Source of the DNA: Pseudomonadota bacterium | Lineage (GTDB): Bacteria; Pseudomonadota; Gammaproteobacteria; Steroidobacterales; Steroidobacteraceae | Assembly (NCBI GenBank): GCA_021785405.1 | Contig: JAJYFF010000013.1 | Location: 1-51,860, forward strand | Direction: 5' to 3' | Length of the DNA: 51,860 bases | Part shown: positions 7,539 through 16,219 of the stretch, piece by piece | Position numbering within the stretch: the stretch's first letter is position 1 | Layout: each line of letters starts with the position of its first letter | Notes under the pieces: model-generated | Seen by the model: only the letters and a program-made list of their open reading frames with translations | Told to the model about the DNA's origin: nothing | Database searches by the model: none | Program-made: the position numbers and the translations under genes

Positions 7539-8777
7539 GTGAACGTCGACGAACAGCTGCTGTACGGACTGGCCGCGGCATTGGGCGGCGGCCTGTTGAT
7601 CGGCATCGAGCGCGAACGCCGCAAAGGCTTCGGGCGGCACCGATCACTGGCGGGGGTGCGGACCTTCACCTTGGCCTCGCTGACGGGAGCCGCCGCGGGC
7701 CTGCTGGGGTCACCGCTCCTCGAGTTCGCCGGTGGCGCACTGGTCGTCGTGCTCGCGGCCATCGGGCGTTGGCGCGAACGCACGCGGGATCCCGGGATCA
7801 CCACCGAGCTGGCGCTGTTCACCACGTACCTCATCGGGCTCCTGGCGGTGCGGCGCCCGGGGCTCGCCGCCGGCGGTGCCGTGCTGATCGCGGGCCTGCT
7901 CGCGTCGCGCCGCACCTTGCACCGATTCTCCGTGGACCTCCTCACCGAGTCGGAACTGCGCGACGGATTGCTGTTCGCCGCGCTCGCGTTGATCGTCCTG
8001 CCGCTGTTGCCGGACGCATCGATCAGCTGGCTCGGGGCCAGCCCGCGGCACATTTTTGCGCTGGTGGTGACCTTCATGGGGTTGCAGGCGGTGGGCTACA
8101 TCGCGTTGCGCATTGCCGGGCCCCGGCTCGGGCTCGCCCTCTCCGGGCTCGCCTCCGGATTCGTGTCGAGCACCGGCACCATCGCCGCGCTCGGTACGCG
8201 CGCGCGGCACGATCCGCGATGGCTCGGCGCGTGCGTCTCGGGGGCGCTGTTCTCCTGCGTCGCGACGGTCGTACTGCTCGCGGTCGTCGTCGCTGCGATC
8301 TATCCGCCGGCGTTCTGGTTGATCGGTTCGTCTCTCGGTCTCGCGTTGGTGGCCGCCGTCGCGGCCGCCGCCGTCACGGTGTGGCAGCCGTCGGTCGCGA
8401 CCGAGTCCCAGGCGATATCGGGCCGACCCTTCAATCTCCTGCACGCACTCGGGTTTGCGGCGGCGCTCGTCGCGGTCACGGCCGCGATGGAGTGGGTGAA
8501 CGCCCGGTACGGCGACGTCGGCACCGGCGTCGCCGCCGCCATCGCCGGCCTCTTCGACGCGCACGCCAGCGCGACTTCCTCCTTGTCCCTCGCGGCCAGT
8601 GGCGCGCTGCCGCCCGCGGACGTGCGGGTCCCCGTGCTCGTGGCCTTCTCGAGCAATACCTGCAGCAAGCTGGTCGCCGCGTTCACCGCCGGCGGCGTCC
8701 GGTACGGGATCCGGGTCGGTGCCGGACTCCTCGCGATCGCCGTCGCGCTGTGGATCCCGGTGCTCTGGATCCGTTAG
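7539..8777 (+). CDS. MgtC/SapB and DUF4010 membrane protein
   Basis: A 412-aa hydrophobic protein. The N-terminal ~130 residues match the MgtC/SapB fold (GGGLLIGIERERRKG with LAGVRTFTLASL), and the remainder matches DUF4010, with SGLASGFVSSTGTIAALGTRAR as a conserved stretch. Function is not established; the MgtC part of other proteins is linked to Mg2+ limitation and acid growth. I chose the GTG at 7539, three residues before the family-like DEQLLYGL. An ATG at 7485 is in frame and would add 18 residues that look unstructured. The gene is divergent from the antiporter and converges on the regulator at 8789, leaving only 11 bp. Confidence 0.82.
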   Translation: MNVDEQLLYGLAAALGGGLLIGIERERRKGFGRHRSLAGVRTFTLASLTGAAAGLLGSPLLEFAGGALVVVLAAIGRWRERTRDPGITTELALFTTYLIGLLAVRRPGLAAGGAVLIAGLLASRRTLHRFSVDLLTESELRDGLLFAALALIVLPLLPDASISWLGASPRHIFALVVTFMGLQAVGYIALRIAGPRLGLALSGLASGFVSSTGTIAALGTRARHDPRWLGACVSGALFSCVATVVLLAVVVAAIYPPAFWLIGSSLGLALVAAVAAAAVTVWQPSVATESQAISGRPFNLLHALGFAAALVAVTAAMEWVNARYGDVGTGVAAAIAGLFDAHASATSSLSLAASGALPPADVRVPVLVAFSSNTCSKLVAAFTAGGVRYGIRVGAGLLAIAVALWIPVLWIR

Positions 8778-8788
8778 CGCCGCGCGGC

Positions 8789-10513
8789 TCATTCGGGCAG
8801 TCCGACCCGCTCCATCAACGACCGGAACTCGTGCCGCGATCGCAACCCGTTCCACTTGTGATCGCGCAGGAAATTCAGGTGCACATCGCGATCGGCGAAC
8901 CCGAGTGTCAGCCAGTGGAGCGCCGACTCGAGGTCGCCCAGGCCCGCGTAGAGGAGCGCGACGTTGTAAGGCGGCACGTAGCGCTCCTCGCGGCGCGCCA
9001 AGAGTTCGCGGAGGGTCGCGTCGGCGGCCGCCCGGTCTCCCGTCTTGGCCTGCACGTAGCCCGCCAGCGACAGCGCCTCGGTGTTCGCGGACAGCGCCCA
9101 CGCGTGCCGGCAACAGTCGAGCGCCTCCGCATGGAGGCCCAGACGTTCGTAAGTCTTCGCCAGGCAGATTTGTGCGACCCAGAACCGCGGCTCGAGCTCC
9201 AGGGTCTGGCGCAATTGCGCCGCCGATTCCGCGTCTCGCCCCGCGTGGTACAGAAACTGCCCGTACATCGCGTTCGTCAGCAAGGAGCAGGGGTCGAGCT
9301 CGAGTGCGCGCCGGATCTCGGCGAGCGCCGGTGCGTGCTCGCCGACGTTCGACAGCGTGTGCGCGAGATAGAAGTGCGCGACGGCGTGATTGGCGTTGAG
9401 TGCAATGGCTCGCTGCGCGGCGGCGACGGCGCCGGCATAGTCCCAATTGAGCCAGAACTTGAAGCCGGCGTCGGAACCGCTCGCCTCCGCGGACTCCGGC
9501 GCCAACTCGAGCGCCCGGGCGATCGCCGAGCCGGCCCGGTCCCGCACCTGCGCCACGGGAACGTCGCTGGTGATCGGCAAACGCGTCAGCGCATCGGCCA
9601 GGCCGAGATATGCCAGCGTATAACTTGGGTCGCGCTCGGTGGCCCGCTGGAAGTGACCGATCGCCTTCTGCAACTCCGGGAACGTCACCCGCGCCATGTG
9701 AAAGAGGCCGCGTAGGTAATCATCGTGCGCGTCGACTCGGTGCGTCCCGGGGTGCTCGAGCTGGCGCTGCTGTTTCGGACTCAGCCGCAGCTCGACCTCG
9801 GCCGCGATCGCCGCCGCGATCTCGGCGTGGATGCCGAGGATGTCGTCGAGTTTGCGATCGAACCGGTCGGTCCATAGCGGCGTTTGGTCCTGCACCCGGA
9901 TCAGCTGCGCGGTCACGCGAACCCGGTCGCCGTCTCGCCGCACGCTGCCCTCCAGCAGGTAGTGGACGCGCAGCTCGGCACCGATCTGCGCGACCGTCTT
10001 GCGAGTCCGCTTGTAGGCCATCGCGGAGGTGCGGGCGATCACGCCGAGCGCTTGCGGCGCCATCTGTCCGAGCCGCGCGATCGTCTCCTCGGTCAAGCCG
10101 TCGCTGAAGTACTCTTGCGCGGGATCCCCGCTCAGGTTCTCGAACGGCAGCACCGCGAGCCGGAGGCGCGGCGGCTCGAGCACGGGCGTTACGCCGCGGA
10201 AGCGGTAGCCTTTGCCGACGATGGTTTCGAGGTACTCGGGGCTGTGCGCATCCTCGCTCAGCGCGCGGCGGATCTTGCGCACGGCCGTATTGATCCCGTT
10301 CTCGGTATCGACGTCCGTCGCCTGGCCCCACAGACGGTCGATGATCTCCGCTCGCGAGACGAGTTGTCCGCGTGCTTGCGCCACCAGGATCAGCAAATCC
10401 ATCGGAATGCGCTCGAGGCGCACCGGCTGTCCGGAGCGCGTGAGACGGTACCCGTCGACGTCGAGCTCGAACGGTCCGAACCGGATGCGCGCGGAGGGTG
10501 ACGAGCGATCCAT
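8789..10513 (-). CDS. Winged-helix transcriptional regulator with TolB-like and TPR regions
   Basis: A 574-aa protein. Residues ~8-105 form an OmpR/CadC-type winged helix (FGPFELDVDGYRL, then LIDRLWG-type wing helix and ETIVGKGYRF). Residues ~112-235 resemble the TolB-N-like segment found in this family (LAVLPFENLSGDPAQEYFSDGLTEE). Residues ~245-570 hold several TPR-like helical hairpins (LAYLGLADAL, AVAHFYLAHTLS, AQICLAKTYERLG). Most CadC-like proteins have a membrane helix after the DNA-binding domain. I see none here, so this is probably a soluble regulator sensing through its TPR part. The ATG at 10513 directly precedes the winged helix; the longer frame upstream adds unrelated sequence. 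The target genes are unknown. Confidence 0.83.
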   Translation of the reverse strand: MDRSSPSARIRFGPFELDVDGYRLTRSGQPVRLERIPMDLLILVAQARGQLVSRAEIIDRLWGQATDVDTENGINTAVRKIRRALSEDAHSPEYLETIVGKGYRFRGVTPVLEPPRLRLAVLPFENLSGDPAQEYFSDGLTEETIARLGQMAPQALGVIARTSAMAYKRTRKTVAQIGAELRVHYLLEGSVRRDGDRVRVTAQLIRVQDQTPLWTDRFDRKLDDILGIHAEIAAAIAAEVELRLSPKQQRQLEHPGTHRVDAHDDYLRGLFHMARVTFPELQKAIGHFQRATERDPSYTLAYLGLADALTRLPITSDVPVAQVRDRAGSAIARALELAPESAEASGSDAGFKFWLNWDYAGAVAAAQRAIALNANHAVAHFYLAHTLSNVGEHAPALAEIRRALELDPCSLLTNAMYGQFLYHAGRDAESAAQLRQTLELEPRFWVAQICLAKTYERLGLHAEALDCCRHAWALSANTEALSLAGYVQAKTGDRAAADATLRELLARREERYVPPYNVALLYAGLGDLESALHWLTLGFADRDVHLNFLRDHKWNGLRSRHEFRSLMERVGLPE

Positions 10514-10572
10514 GAGCGCCTCTACAGAGAATCTACAGCCTCTCTCCATTGTCCATCGGACGCAAGCGACGA

Positions 10573-10631
10573 ATGATGCTCCCGCCATTCGAGGCGAATC
10601 TTCCACTCGAAAACGAAGCGGGAGGCATCAT
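10573..10631 (+). promoter_or_regulatory. Hairpin occluding the ribosome-binding site and start codon
   Basis: Positions 10573-10585 pair with 10618-10631 through 13 Watson-Crick pairs with one bulged G (10625). The 3' arm contains the GGGAGG ribosome-binding site (10620-10625) and the first two bases of the ATG at 10630. The loop holds a small inner hairpin (ATTCG-AGG-CGAAT). In the mRNA this would hide the start of the downstream gene, so translational control, possibly thermal or by a bound factor, is an inference worth testing. Confidence 0.5.
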
Positions 10632-11148
10632 GAGAGCACAGCTATTCGTCCTGTTACTGGCCGTTTGCGCGATTCCCGTCGGCGCGCGCGCCTGGTCGGG
10701 GGACACGGAGGTCTGCACCAATGCGACGCTGTCGGGAGACTACGCGTTTCGAATCGACGGGCAACTGCTGCCGCCGGGCGCACCGCCGGTCGAGCGCCAG
10801 GGCGTCGCGATGATGCACTTCGACGGCGCGGGAGGTCTGACCCAGATCGACTTCGTGATGGCGAACGGCGTGCCGCTCGCGGGGCCAACCGATCCCACCA
10901 CGGGATTCCACGACCACGAACAGGGTTCCTACGAAATCCATCCGGATTGCACCGGGCGGGCCGTGATCCACTTTCCGGCGCCACCGGGCGCGTCGACCGG
11001 TGCGGAGATCGACCTGATGTTGGTCCTGGGTGACCACGGTCGCGTGATCCACACGATCGTGTCCCGACTGCTCCCGCCGGGCGCCACGGCGCCGGTGCCC
11101 GCATCGATCCACAGTGACGGCGTGGAGGTGGGGATTCCCAGCAGCTGA
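10630..11148 (+). CDS. Small secreted protein, unknown function
   Basis: A 172-aa protein with a Sec signal peptide (MRAQLFVLLLAVCAIPVGARA, cleavage after ARA likely). The mature part begins with Cys in EVCTNATLSGDYAFRIDG and has one further Cys near residue 107 (DCTG), so one disulfide is possible. The C-ATLSGDYAF-G pattern recurs in uncharacterised exported bacterial proteins, but I cannot name the function. The rest alternates polar and apolar residues as in a beta-sheet domain. The start at 10630 is supported by GGGAGG 5-10 bases upstream. Both that site and the ATG are buried in an inverted repeat. The gene converges with the PAS gene at 11248. Confidence 0.7.
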   Translation: MRAQLFVLLLAVCAIPVGARAWSGDTEVCTNATLSGDYAFRIDGQLLPPGAPPVERQGVAMMHFDGAGGLTQIDFVMANGVPLAGPTDPTTGFHDHEQGSYEIHPDCTGRAVIHFPAPPGASTGAEIDLMLVLGDHGRVIHTIVSRLLPPGATAPVPASIHSDGVEVGIPSS

Positions 11149-11184
11149 ACGCGGGCAGGGCATTCGATCGCGTGGCCGCCGATG

Positions 11185-11218
11185 GCGCGCGCCGACGACG
11201 CGCCCCGTCGGCGCGCGC
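11185..11218. terminator. Strong hairpin between convergent genes
   Basis: A perfect 13-bp GC-rich stem (11185-11197 with 11206-11218) and an 8-base loop lie between the stops of the convergent genes at 11148 and 11248. There is no T-run on either side, so it is at best a shared transcript-end structure rather than a classical intrinsic terminator. Confidence 0.45.
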
Positions 11219-11247
11219 TGCAGGTGCGGTGCGGCAGACCGCCCCGG

Positions 11248-11868
11248 TCAGCGGACCCGCGGCGTCGCTTTCGTCGCCGTGCTTCCCAGCATCCCGATCA
11301 GGAACCCTTCGTCGTCCGGATCCGGACAAACCGCGGCGTGGACGCGGCGAATTGCCGCGTCCGGCGCGGCCCGCAGCTGCAGGTCGGCGAATTCGGTGGT
11401 GTTGCCTCCGCGGACGCGCTCGAGCATCGCGCGCAGCTTCGTCGTGCTGTCCGTGGTCAGGAAGGTCTCCAGCGATTGGCCGCGCAGGTAATCCCGGTCG
11501 AATCCGAGCAGCGCCGCCCCCGTCCGATTCAGTTCGCGCAGTACCGCATGGCGATCCACCGTCAATTGGGCCACCGGGGCGTAGTCGTAGAGTTGAATCT
11601 GCCGACCGAGCGACGTCTCGAGTTCGACGCGCGAACGGCGCAATTCCTCGTCCTGGAGGTCCACTTCCACTTGGTGGACTTGCAGTTCATGCAGCAAGGC
11701 GAGCGCGTCGGAGGCGGTCGACGGCGAGGAAGCGAGCCCGTACAGCACGCGCAGGGCCGCCGATGCGTCCACCCGCACCAGTTCCCGCGCGTCGTTGCCC
11801 AGCAGGTGCTGGACGGCGCGGGAACGAAGATCCTCCCGATGGCTCGGGTCGCAGGTCATGGTCGTCAT
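11248..11868 (-). CDS. PAS domain signalling protein
   Basis: A 206-aa protein. Residues 40-95 form a helix rich in Leu and Glu with a coiled-coil look (LHELQVHQVEVDLQDEELRRSR). Residues ~90-195 are a PAS domain (YDYAPVAQLTVDRHAVLRELNRTGAALLGFDRDYLRGQSLETFL). There is no kinase, cyclase or other output domain, so it is probably a sensor or adaptor passing its signal to a partner. The ELQVHQVEVDLQDEELRRS stretch is common just before PAS domains in proteins located beside CheB-CheR fusions. It lies 59 bp downstream of the CheB-CheR-PAS gene on the same strand and is likely co-transcribed with it. Confidence 0.8.
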   Translation of the reverse strand: MTTMTCDPSHREDLRSRAVQHLLGNDARELVRVDASAALRVLYGLASSPSTASDALALLHELQVHQVEVDLQDEELRRSRVELETSLGRQIQLYDYAPVAQLTVDRHAVLRELNRTGAALLGFDRDYLRGQSLETFLTTDSTTKLRAMLERVRGGNTTEFADLQLRAAPDAAIRRVHAAVCPDPDDEGFLIGMLGSTATKATPRVR

Positions 11869-11927
11869 TTCGTCACCTCGTTGATCGTGTGATCCGGCGC
11901 CCTTGCGGTGCGCTCCAGTCTACGCGC

Positions 11928-14486
11928 TTAAGTCTTGCGGAGGCGGGACTCCAGTTGTTTCGCGGCGGTGATGTCGACGAAGGTGATCACGGCGCCCTGA
12001 ATCACGTTGGCGACCGTGCGGTACGGCATGATGCGCACCTTGAACCAATGCTGATCGCTCGTCGAGATCTCCTTCTCGCTGAACGAGAGCGTGCGCAAGG
12101 TCTCTTTCGCGTCGACGTACAGTTCGGGATAGTTCAAGGTCGTGGCGAGGTCGCTGAGCGGACGCCCGATGTCCGCCTCCCGCAGATTGATGATGCGTTT
12201 GACCTGCTCGGTGAAGCGGCGCACGTTCAAATCCTCGTCCAGGAACAGCGTGGCGATGTCCGTGCTGTTGAGCAGGTTCTGCATGTCGCCTTGAGCGAGC
12301 GCGAGATCGTCGAGCTTGGATCGCAGTTCGACGTTGATCGTCTGCAACTCCTCGTTCATCGACTGGGACTCTTCCTTGGAGGTCGTGAGTTCCTCGTTCG
12401 CCGATTGCAATTCCTCGTTCGTCGATTGCAGTTCTTCGATGGCCGCCTGCCGCTCCTCTTCCGCGGCGCGCATGGCCTCGCGCAGCGCCTTCAGTTCCTC
12501 CTGAGAACGCATGAGCTCCGTGGAGATCGCAGGATCGATCGTGCCGCCGCGCTTGTGGCGGCCCGACTTCGCCGTTGGCGGTACATTGATCTCGCGAAAC
12601 ACGACCATCACCAATCCCTCGAGCGCCTTCGGTTCGTCGATGGGCTCGACGGTGATGTCGAGTTGGCGTGTTGCATCACCGTCCAGGTGAAGGCCGTGGA
12701 CGTCGACCGCCGCACGCTCTTTGACGGCCCGCCGCAGGGCGACGGTGAGCTGTGTGCGAATGGCGGGCCGCGCCATCACGTGAATATTCCAATTCGCCTT
12801 GCCCGCGGCGGGCTCCAAGTAACGACCCGTGTGTCCGCTGATGTAGAGGACGTCTCCGGTTCCGTTCACGACGATGGCTGCTGGAGAGTACTTCTGCAGC
12901 AGCAGTTGATCTGCCAACGTCTGTAGGTTCGCGCCCGGGGGTGTCTGCGGTGACATGGGTAACTCCTGCGCGGGTGTGCGCGCGGCACTGCGTCGATGGA
13001 CCGGGAAAGTCACCGCACCGAACGCCGCCGCAGCGGGGCCGCGCCGGTACAGCCTCGACTTCGACGATAGGGACGCGAACAAATTCTGCGCCGACCCCAC
13101 GGTTTCGGATTCGCCGAGCATCAGCACGCCGCCCGGTCGCAGACTGTAATGAAACAGCGGCAGCAGGCGCTTTTGGAGCGTGACGTTGAAGTAAATCAAG
13201 AGATTGCGACAGAGCAGCAGATCGAGTCGGGTGAACGGCGGATCCATGATCACGTCGTGCTGGGCGAACAGCACCAGGTCGCGGATCCGCGGCTCGATGA
13301 CCTGGCCGTCGGCCTGCGCGCGGAAGAAGCGGGCCAGACGCTCCGCCGAGAGGGCCGCGGTCGCCGAGGCTGGGTAGCGTCCTCGACGGGCGAAGGCGAT
13401 CGCATCCGCATTGAGGTCCGTGGCGAAGATCTGCAACGTGGCGGCGGCCGCACCGGCCGTTCGATCACGGATTTCCGTGAACAGCATCGCGAGCGAGAAG
13501 GCCTCTTCGCCGGTGGAGCACCCCGCCACCCAGGCGCGGAACGGCTTGTCGGGCTCGCGGCGAGCGAGCAACTCCGGGAGCACGATGGAACCGAGTTCAT
13601 CCCAGGCTTGTGGATCCCGGAAGAAGCTCGTCACGCCGATCAGCAGCTCCTTGAAGAGCAGATCGCGTTCCGATGGGTTCGCGAGCAAGAAGTCCGCGTA
13701 TTCCGCGGTCCCGTGAAAGCCGTGTATCGCCATGCGCCGCTCGATGCGCCGCCGCAGCGTACTCGGCTTGTACAGCGTCAGATCGTGCTCGCCGTGCGTG
13801 CGCAGCAATTCGAGGATGGGACCCAACTCGTCGGCCGCCGCGTCACCGACGCCGTGCGCGGGACCGGTGGCGTTGGGTCGGGTGCCGGTGACGAGCAGAA
13901 TGCGGTTCGGCAAATCGCCCGGGAGCCCGACGATATCCGCCGCACCGACGGCGATGGCGCTCTTCGGCATGGAATCGAACTGCGCCGAACGCGGATCTTG
14001 CGCAAGGGTCAAGCCGCCTTGGCTTTGGATCGCCTGCAGACCGAGCGTGCCATCCGACCCCATACCCGACAACACGACGCCGACGGCATGCGCTCCTTGA
14101 TCCCGGGCGAGGGAGCAGAACAACACGTCGATCGGCAGTCGCATGCCGCGCGGCTCGTTCGGCTCGGCGAGACGCAGGAGCCCGTCCTTCACCGTGAGTT
14201 CGGCATTGGGCGGTATCACGTAGACGGTGTCGGGCTTCACCGGCATGGAGGCCGTCACCTCGCGTACCGGCATGGACGTCGCCCGTTGCAGCAATTCGGT
14301 CAACATCGTCTTCTGCGTCGGGTCCAGATGCTGGACGACGATGTAGGCGAGGCCGCTCGGCACCGGCACTTGAGCGAGGAACTGCTCCAGCGGTTCCAGT
14401 CCGCCCGCCGAAGCGCCCAGTCCGACGATGCGCGTCGGTCGGCGCTCCTCTTCCGCGACATGGCTCGTTGGCGTCGGCAGGGTCAT
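11928..14486 (-). CDS. CheB-CheR-PAS fusion (methylesterase/methyltransferase signalling protein)
   Basis: An 852-aa three-part protein. Residues ~18-205 are a CheB methylesterase with an intact catalytic triad: S26 in GASAGG, H53 in VVQHLDP and D145 in SGMGSDGT. Residues ~225-490 are a CheR methyltransferase with the SAM loop AGCSTGEEAFSLA and a second CheR motif (LLLCRNLLIYF). Residues ~625-720 are a long coiled coil (EELKALREAMRAAEEERQAAIEEL is its core). A PAS/PAC domain ends the protein at ITAAKQLESRLRKT. The usual C-terminal histidine kinase is missing, so output must go through the enzymatic domains or a partner. The start at 14486 is the ATG just before the CheB fold. Confidence 0.88.
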   Translation of the reverse strand: MTLPTPTSHVAEEERRPTRIVGLGASAGGLEPLEQFLAQVPVPSGLAYIVVQHLDPTQKTMLTELLQRATSMPVREVTASMPVKPDTVYVIPPNAELTVKDGLLRLAEPNEPRGMRLPIDVLFCSLARDQGAHAVGVVLSGMGSDGTLGLQAIQSQGGLTLAQDPRSAQFDSMPKSAIAVGAADIVGLPGDLPNRILLVTGTRPNATGPAHGVGDAAADELGPILELLRTHGEHDLTLYKPSTLRRRIERRMAIHGFHGTAEYADFLLANPSERDLLFKELLIGVTSFFRDPQAWDELGSIVLPELLARREPDKPFRAWVAGCSTGEEAFSLAMLFTEIRDRTAGAAAATLQIFATDLNADAIAFARRGRYPASATAALSAERLARFFRAQADGQVIEPRIRDLVLFAQHDVIMDPPFTRLDLLLCRNLLIYFNVTLQKRLLPLFHYSLRPGGVLMLGESETVGSAQNLFASLSSKSRLYRRGPAAAAFGAVTFPVHRRSAARTPAQELPMSPQTPPGANLQTLADQLLLQKYSPAAIVVNGTGDVLYISGHTGRYLEPAAGKANWNIHVMARPAIRTQLTVALRRAVKERAAVDVHGLHLDGDATRQLDITVEPIDEPKALEGLVMVVFREINVPPTAKSGRHKRGGTIDPAISTELMRSQEELKALREAMRAAEEERQAAIEELQSTNEELQSANEELTTSKEESQSMNEELQTINVELRSKLDDLALAQGDMQNLLNSTDIATLFLDEDLNVRRFTEQVKRIINLREADIGRPLSDLATTLNYPELYVDAKETLRTLSFSEKEISTSDQHWFKVRIMPYRTVANVIQGAVITFVDITAAKQLESRLRKT

Positions 14487-14733
14487 GGGTGTTCCTGGCG
14501 ATAGTGTCCACCGAAACGCCGGCCGGTGCGTCGGAGAATGATTCGCGCCGGGGTGCGGCCCGTGTGGGGTAGGGCGGCCCCGACCCCGCCGGCGCGAACC
14601 GCAGCGGTTCGCGGAATGGCCGAGACTCGACGTCATCGAAGATCTCGAGGCGCCGGTGCCACTCGGCGCCGCAGCGGCTCAGGGAGGCGCGTCAGCCGGC
14701 GGGTGCCAACGATCGAGATCTCCCGTTCCCACC

Positions 14734-14976
14734 TCAGCTTTCGTGTTCGTCGGCGCCCCCGTCGGCAGGATGCCTCGACTCCTCTTCATCGTCGATCTCG
14801 AACTCCTCGGGCGCCTCGGTGTTCTCATCGGTCTCACGTTGCAGCGCCTCATTCTCACCGGCATGTTCATCGTCGCGGTCGTCGTCGTCATCTTGCGTGC
14901 CACTGCTCGGGTGCTCGACAAGGATCGATTCCTGCAGGGGATTCGAGATGGGTAAGCCTCGTGGCGTCTTGCGCAT
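14734..14976 (-). CDS. Small highly acidic protein, unknown function
   Basis: An 80-aa protein with a basic first 8 residues (MRKTPRGL) and then a strongly acidic body: a run of Asp at residues 29-33 and many Glu through residues 40-67 (EAPEEFEIDDEEES). Predicted disordered. I do not recognise a family. Support for a real gene is the good ribosome-binding site (AAGGAA, 7 bases before the ATG at 14976). The composition is very unlike what chance reading of this GC-rich DNA gives (mostly Arg and Ala). It is divergent from the slipin gene (219 bp between, no gene seen there) and upstream of the CheB-CheR-PAS gene on the same strand. Confidence 0.6.
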   Translation of the reverse strand: MRKTPRGLPISNPLQESILVEHPSSGTQDDDDDRDDEHAGENEALQRETDENTEAPEEFEIDDEEESRHPADGGADEHES

Positions 14977-15195
14977 GCACGGTTCCTTGAAAGGACATTT
15001 CAGCAGCAACCCCAACGACTCCGCTCCATAGGATCGGTGCCCGCCGAGGCGGCCTCGAGGATCCTCCGGCGGACGGGTGCTCGATGGGGCAGGGTGACGG
15101 ACAGCGAGTGATCCGTCTGTGCTGAAGCGTACCGACGGCCGCCGCGCGCTGCGCGCAGATTCGATCCATCGCTCGCGTCGATCGCGCGAGGTCCC

Positions 15196-16104
15196 ATGAT
15201 TTCCATGAATCCGATCACGGCCTTCTTGGTATTCGTCGTCCTGGTCGCCGCCGCGGGCGCGGGCTACTTCGTCAACCTGTATCTCGGAGTCGCCTGCTTC
15301 GTGATCGCGGTGGCGATCGGCATGTCGCTGAAGATGGCGAACGTCTGGCAGAAGTTCGTGATCTTGAGGATGGGCAAGCTGCAAAGCGTGAGGGGCGCGG
15401 GCCTGTTCGCGATCATTCCCGTGCTCGATGCGGTGGTCGCGGTCATCGACGGACGCATCCAGACGACGGGTTTCAATGCCGAGCAGGCGCTCACCAAGGA
15501 CACGGTCCCGGTGAACGTCGACGCCATCATCTTCTGGCACGTGCACGACGCCGAGAAGGCCGCACTGGCGATCACGAACTACCGCGAAGCGATCGACCGG
15601 GTGGCGCAGACCTCGCTGCGCGAAATGATCGGCTCCTCGATGCTGGCGTCACTGTTGTCGGATCGCAAGGACGCCGACGAGCAACTCAAGAATGAGATTG
15701 CGCGGAAGACCGCGCCCTGGGGGATCTCGGTGAGTTCGGTGGAAATTCGCGACGTTGCGATCCCGGTGGCCCTGCAGGACGCGATGTCGCGCCAAGCGCA
15801 GGCGGAACGGGAGAAGCAGGCGCGCGTGATCCTCGGATCCGCCGAGGCGGCGATTGCCGGTCAGTTCGTCGCGGCGGCCAATATTTACGCCGGGCATCCC
15901 GAAGCGCTGCAGTTGCGGGCGATGAACATCATCTATGAGACGACCAAGGAGCGGGGCGCGACGATCCTCATGCCGAGCTCGATGGTCGACAGCATGAATC
16001 CCTACGGGAACACGCTCGCCCTCGCGCTGGCGGGCCGTGAGGTGCTGAACCCCAATGGCGCGCGCGATCCCGGAGAGCCCGCGCGGCCGGGCACCGCGAC
16101 CTGA
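15196..16104 (+). CDS. Slipin / band 7 (SPFH) membrane protein
   Basis: A 302-aa stomatin-like protein. Two hydrophobic segments fill residues ~6-50. The SPFH/band 7 domain covers ~55-235, with typical stretches RMGKLQSVRGAGLFAIIPV, VPVNVDAIIFWHV, SLREMIGSSM and GISVSSVEIRDVAIP. The coiled-coil part after it carries QAEREKQARVILGSAEA, a hallmark of slipins. Such proteins oligomerise in membrane microdomains; the partner is usually an NfeD protease-like protein, but no nfeD gene is adjacent here. Followed after 115 bp by a one-helix membrane protein gene on the same strand. Confidence 0.9.
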   Translation: MISMNPITAFLVFVVLVAAAGAGYFVNLYLGVACFVIAVAIGMSLKMANVWQKFVILRMGKLQSVRGAGLFAIIPVLDAVVAVIDGRIQTTGFNAEQALTKDTVPVNVDAIIFWHVHDAEKAALAITNYREAIDRVAQTSLREMIGSSMLASLLSDRKDADEQLKNEIARKTAPWGISVSSVEIRDVAIPVALQDAMSRQAQAEREKQARVILGSAEAAIAGQFVAAANIYAGHPEALQLRAMNIIYETTKERGATILMPSSMVDSMNPYGNTLALALAGREVLNPNGARDPGEPARPGTAT

Positions 16105-16219
16105 GCGCCAACCGGTTCGCGCGGCAAGCCGTCCGCGGACCCGATCGCCGGCGGCAGGCGGGAGAAGCGGGCGGGGTGCCGACCTTGATATTGGGCGGCG
16201 TCGCCGCTATGTAAACGCC

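Noticed and set aside
7769-9715. 648-codon plus-strand frame across the DUF4010 and regulator genes
   Set aside because: It runs through parts of two real genes in wrong frames and has a repetitive Arg-rich composition.
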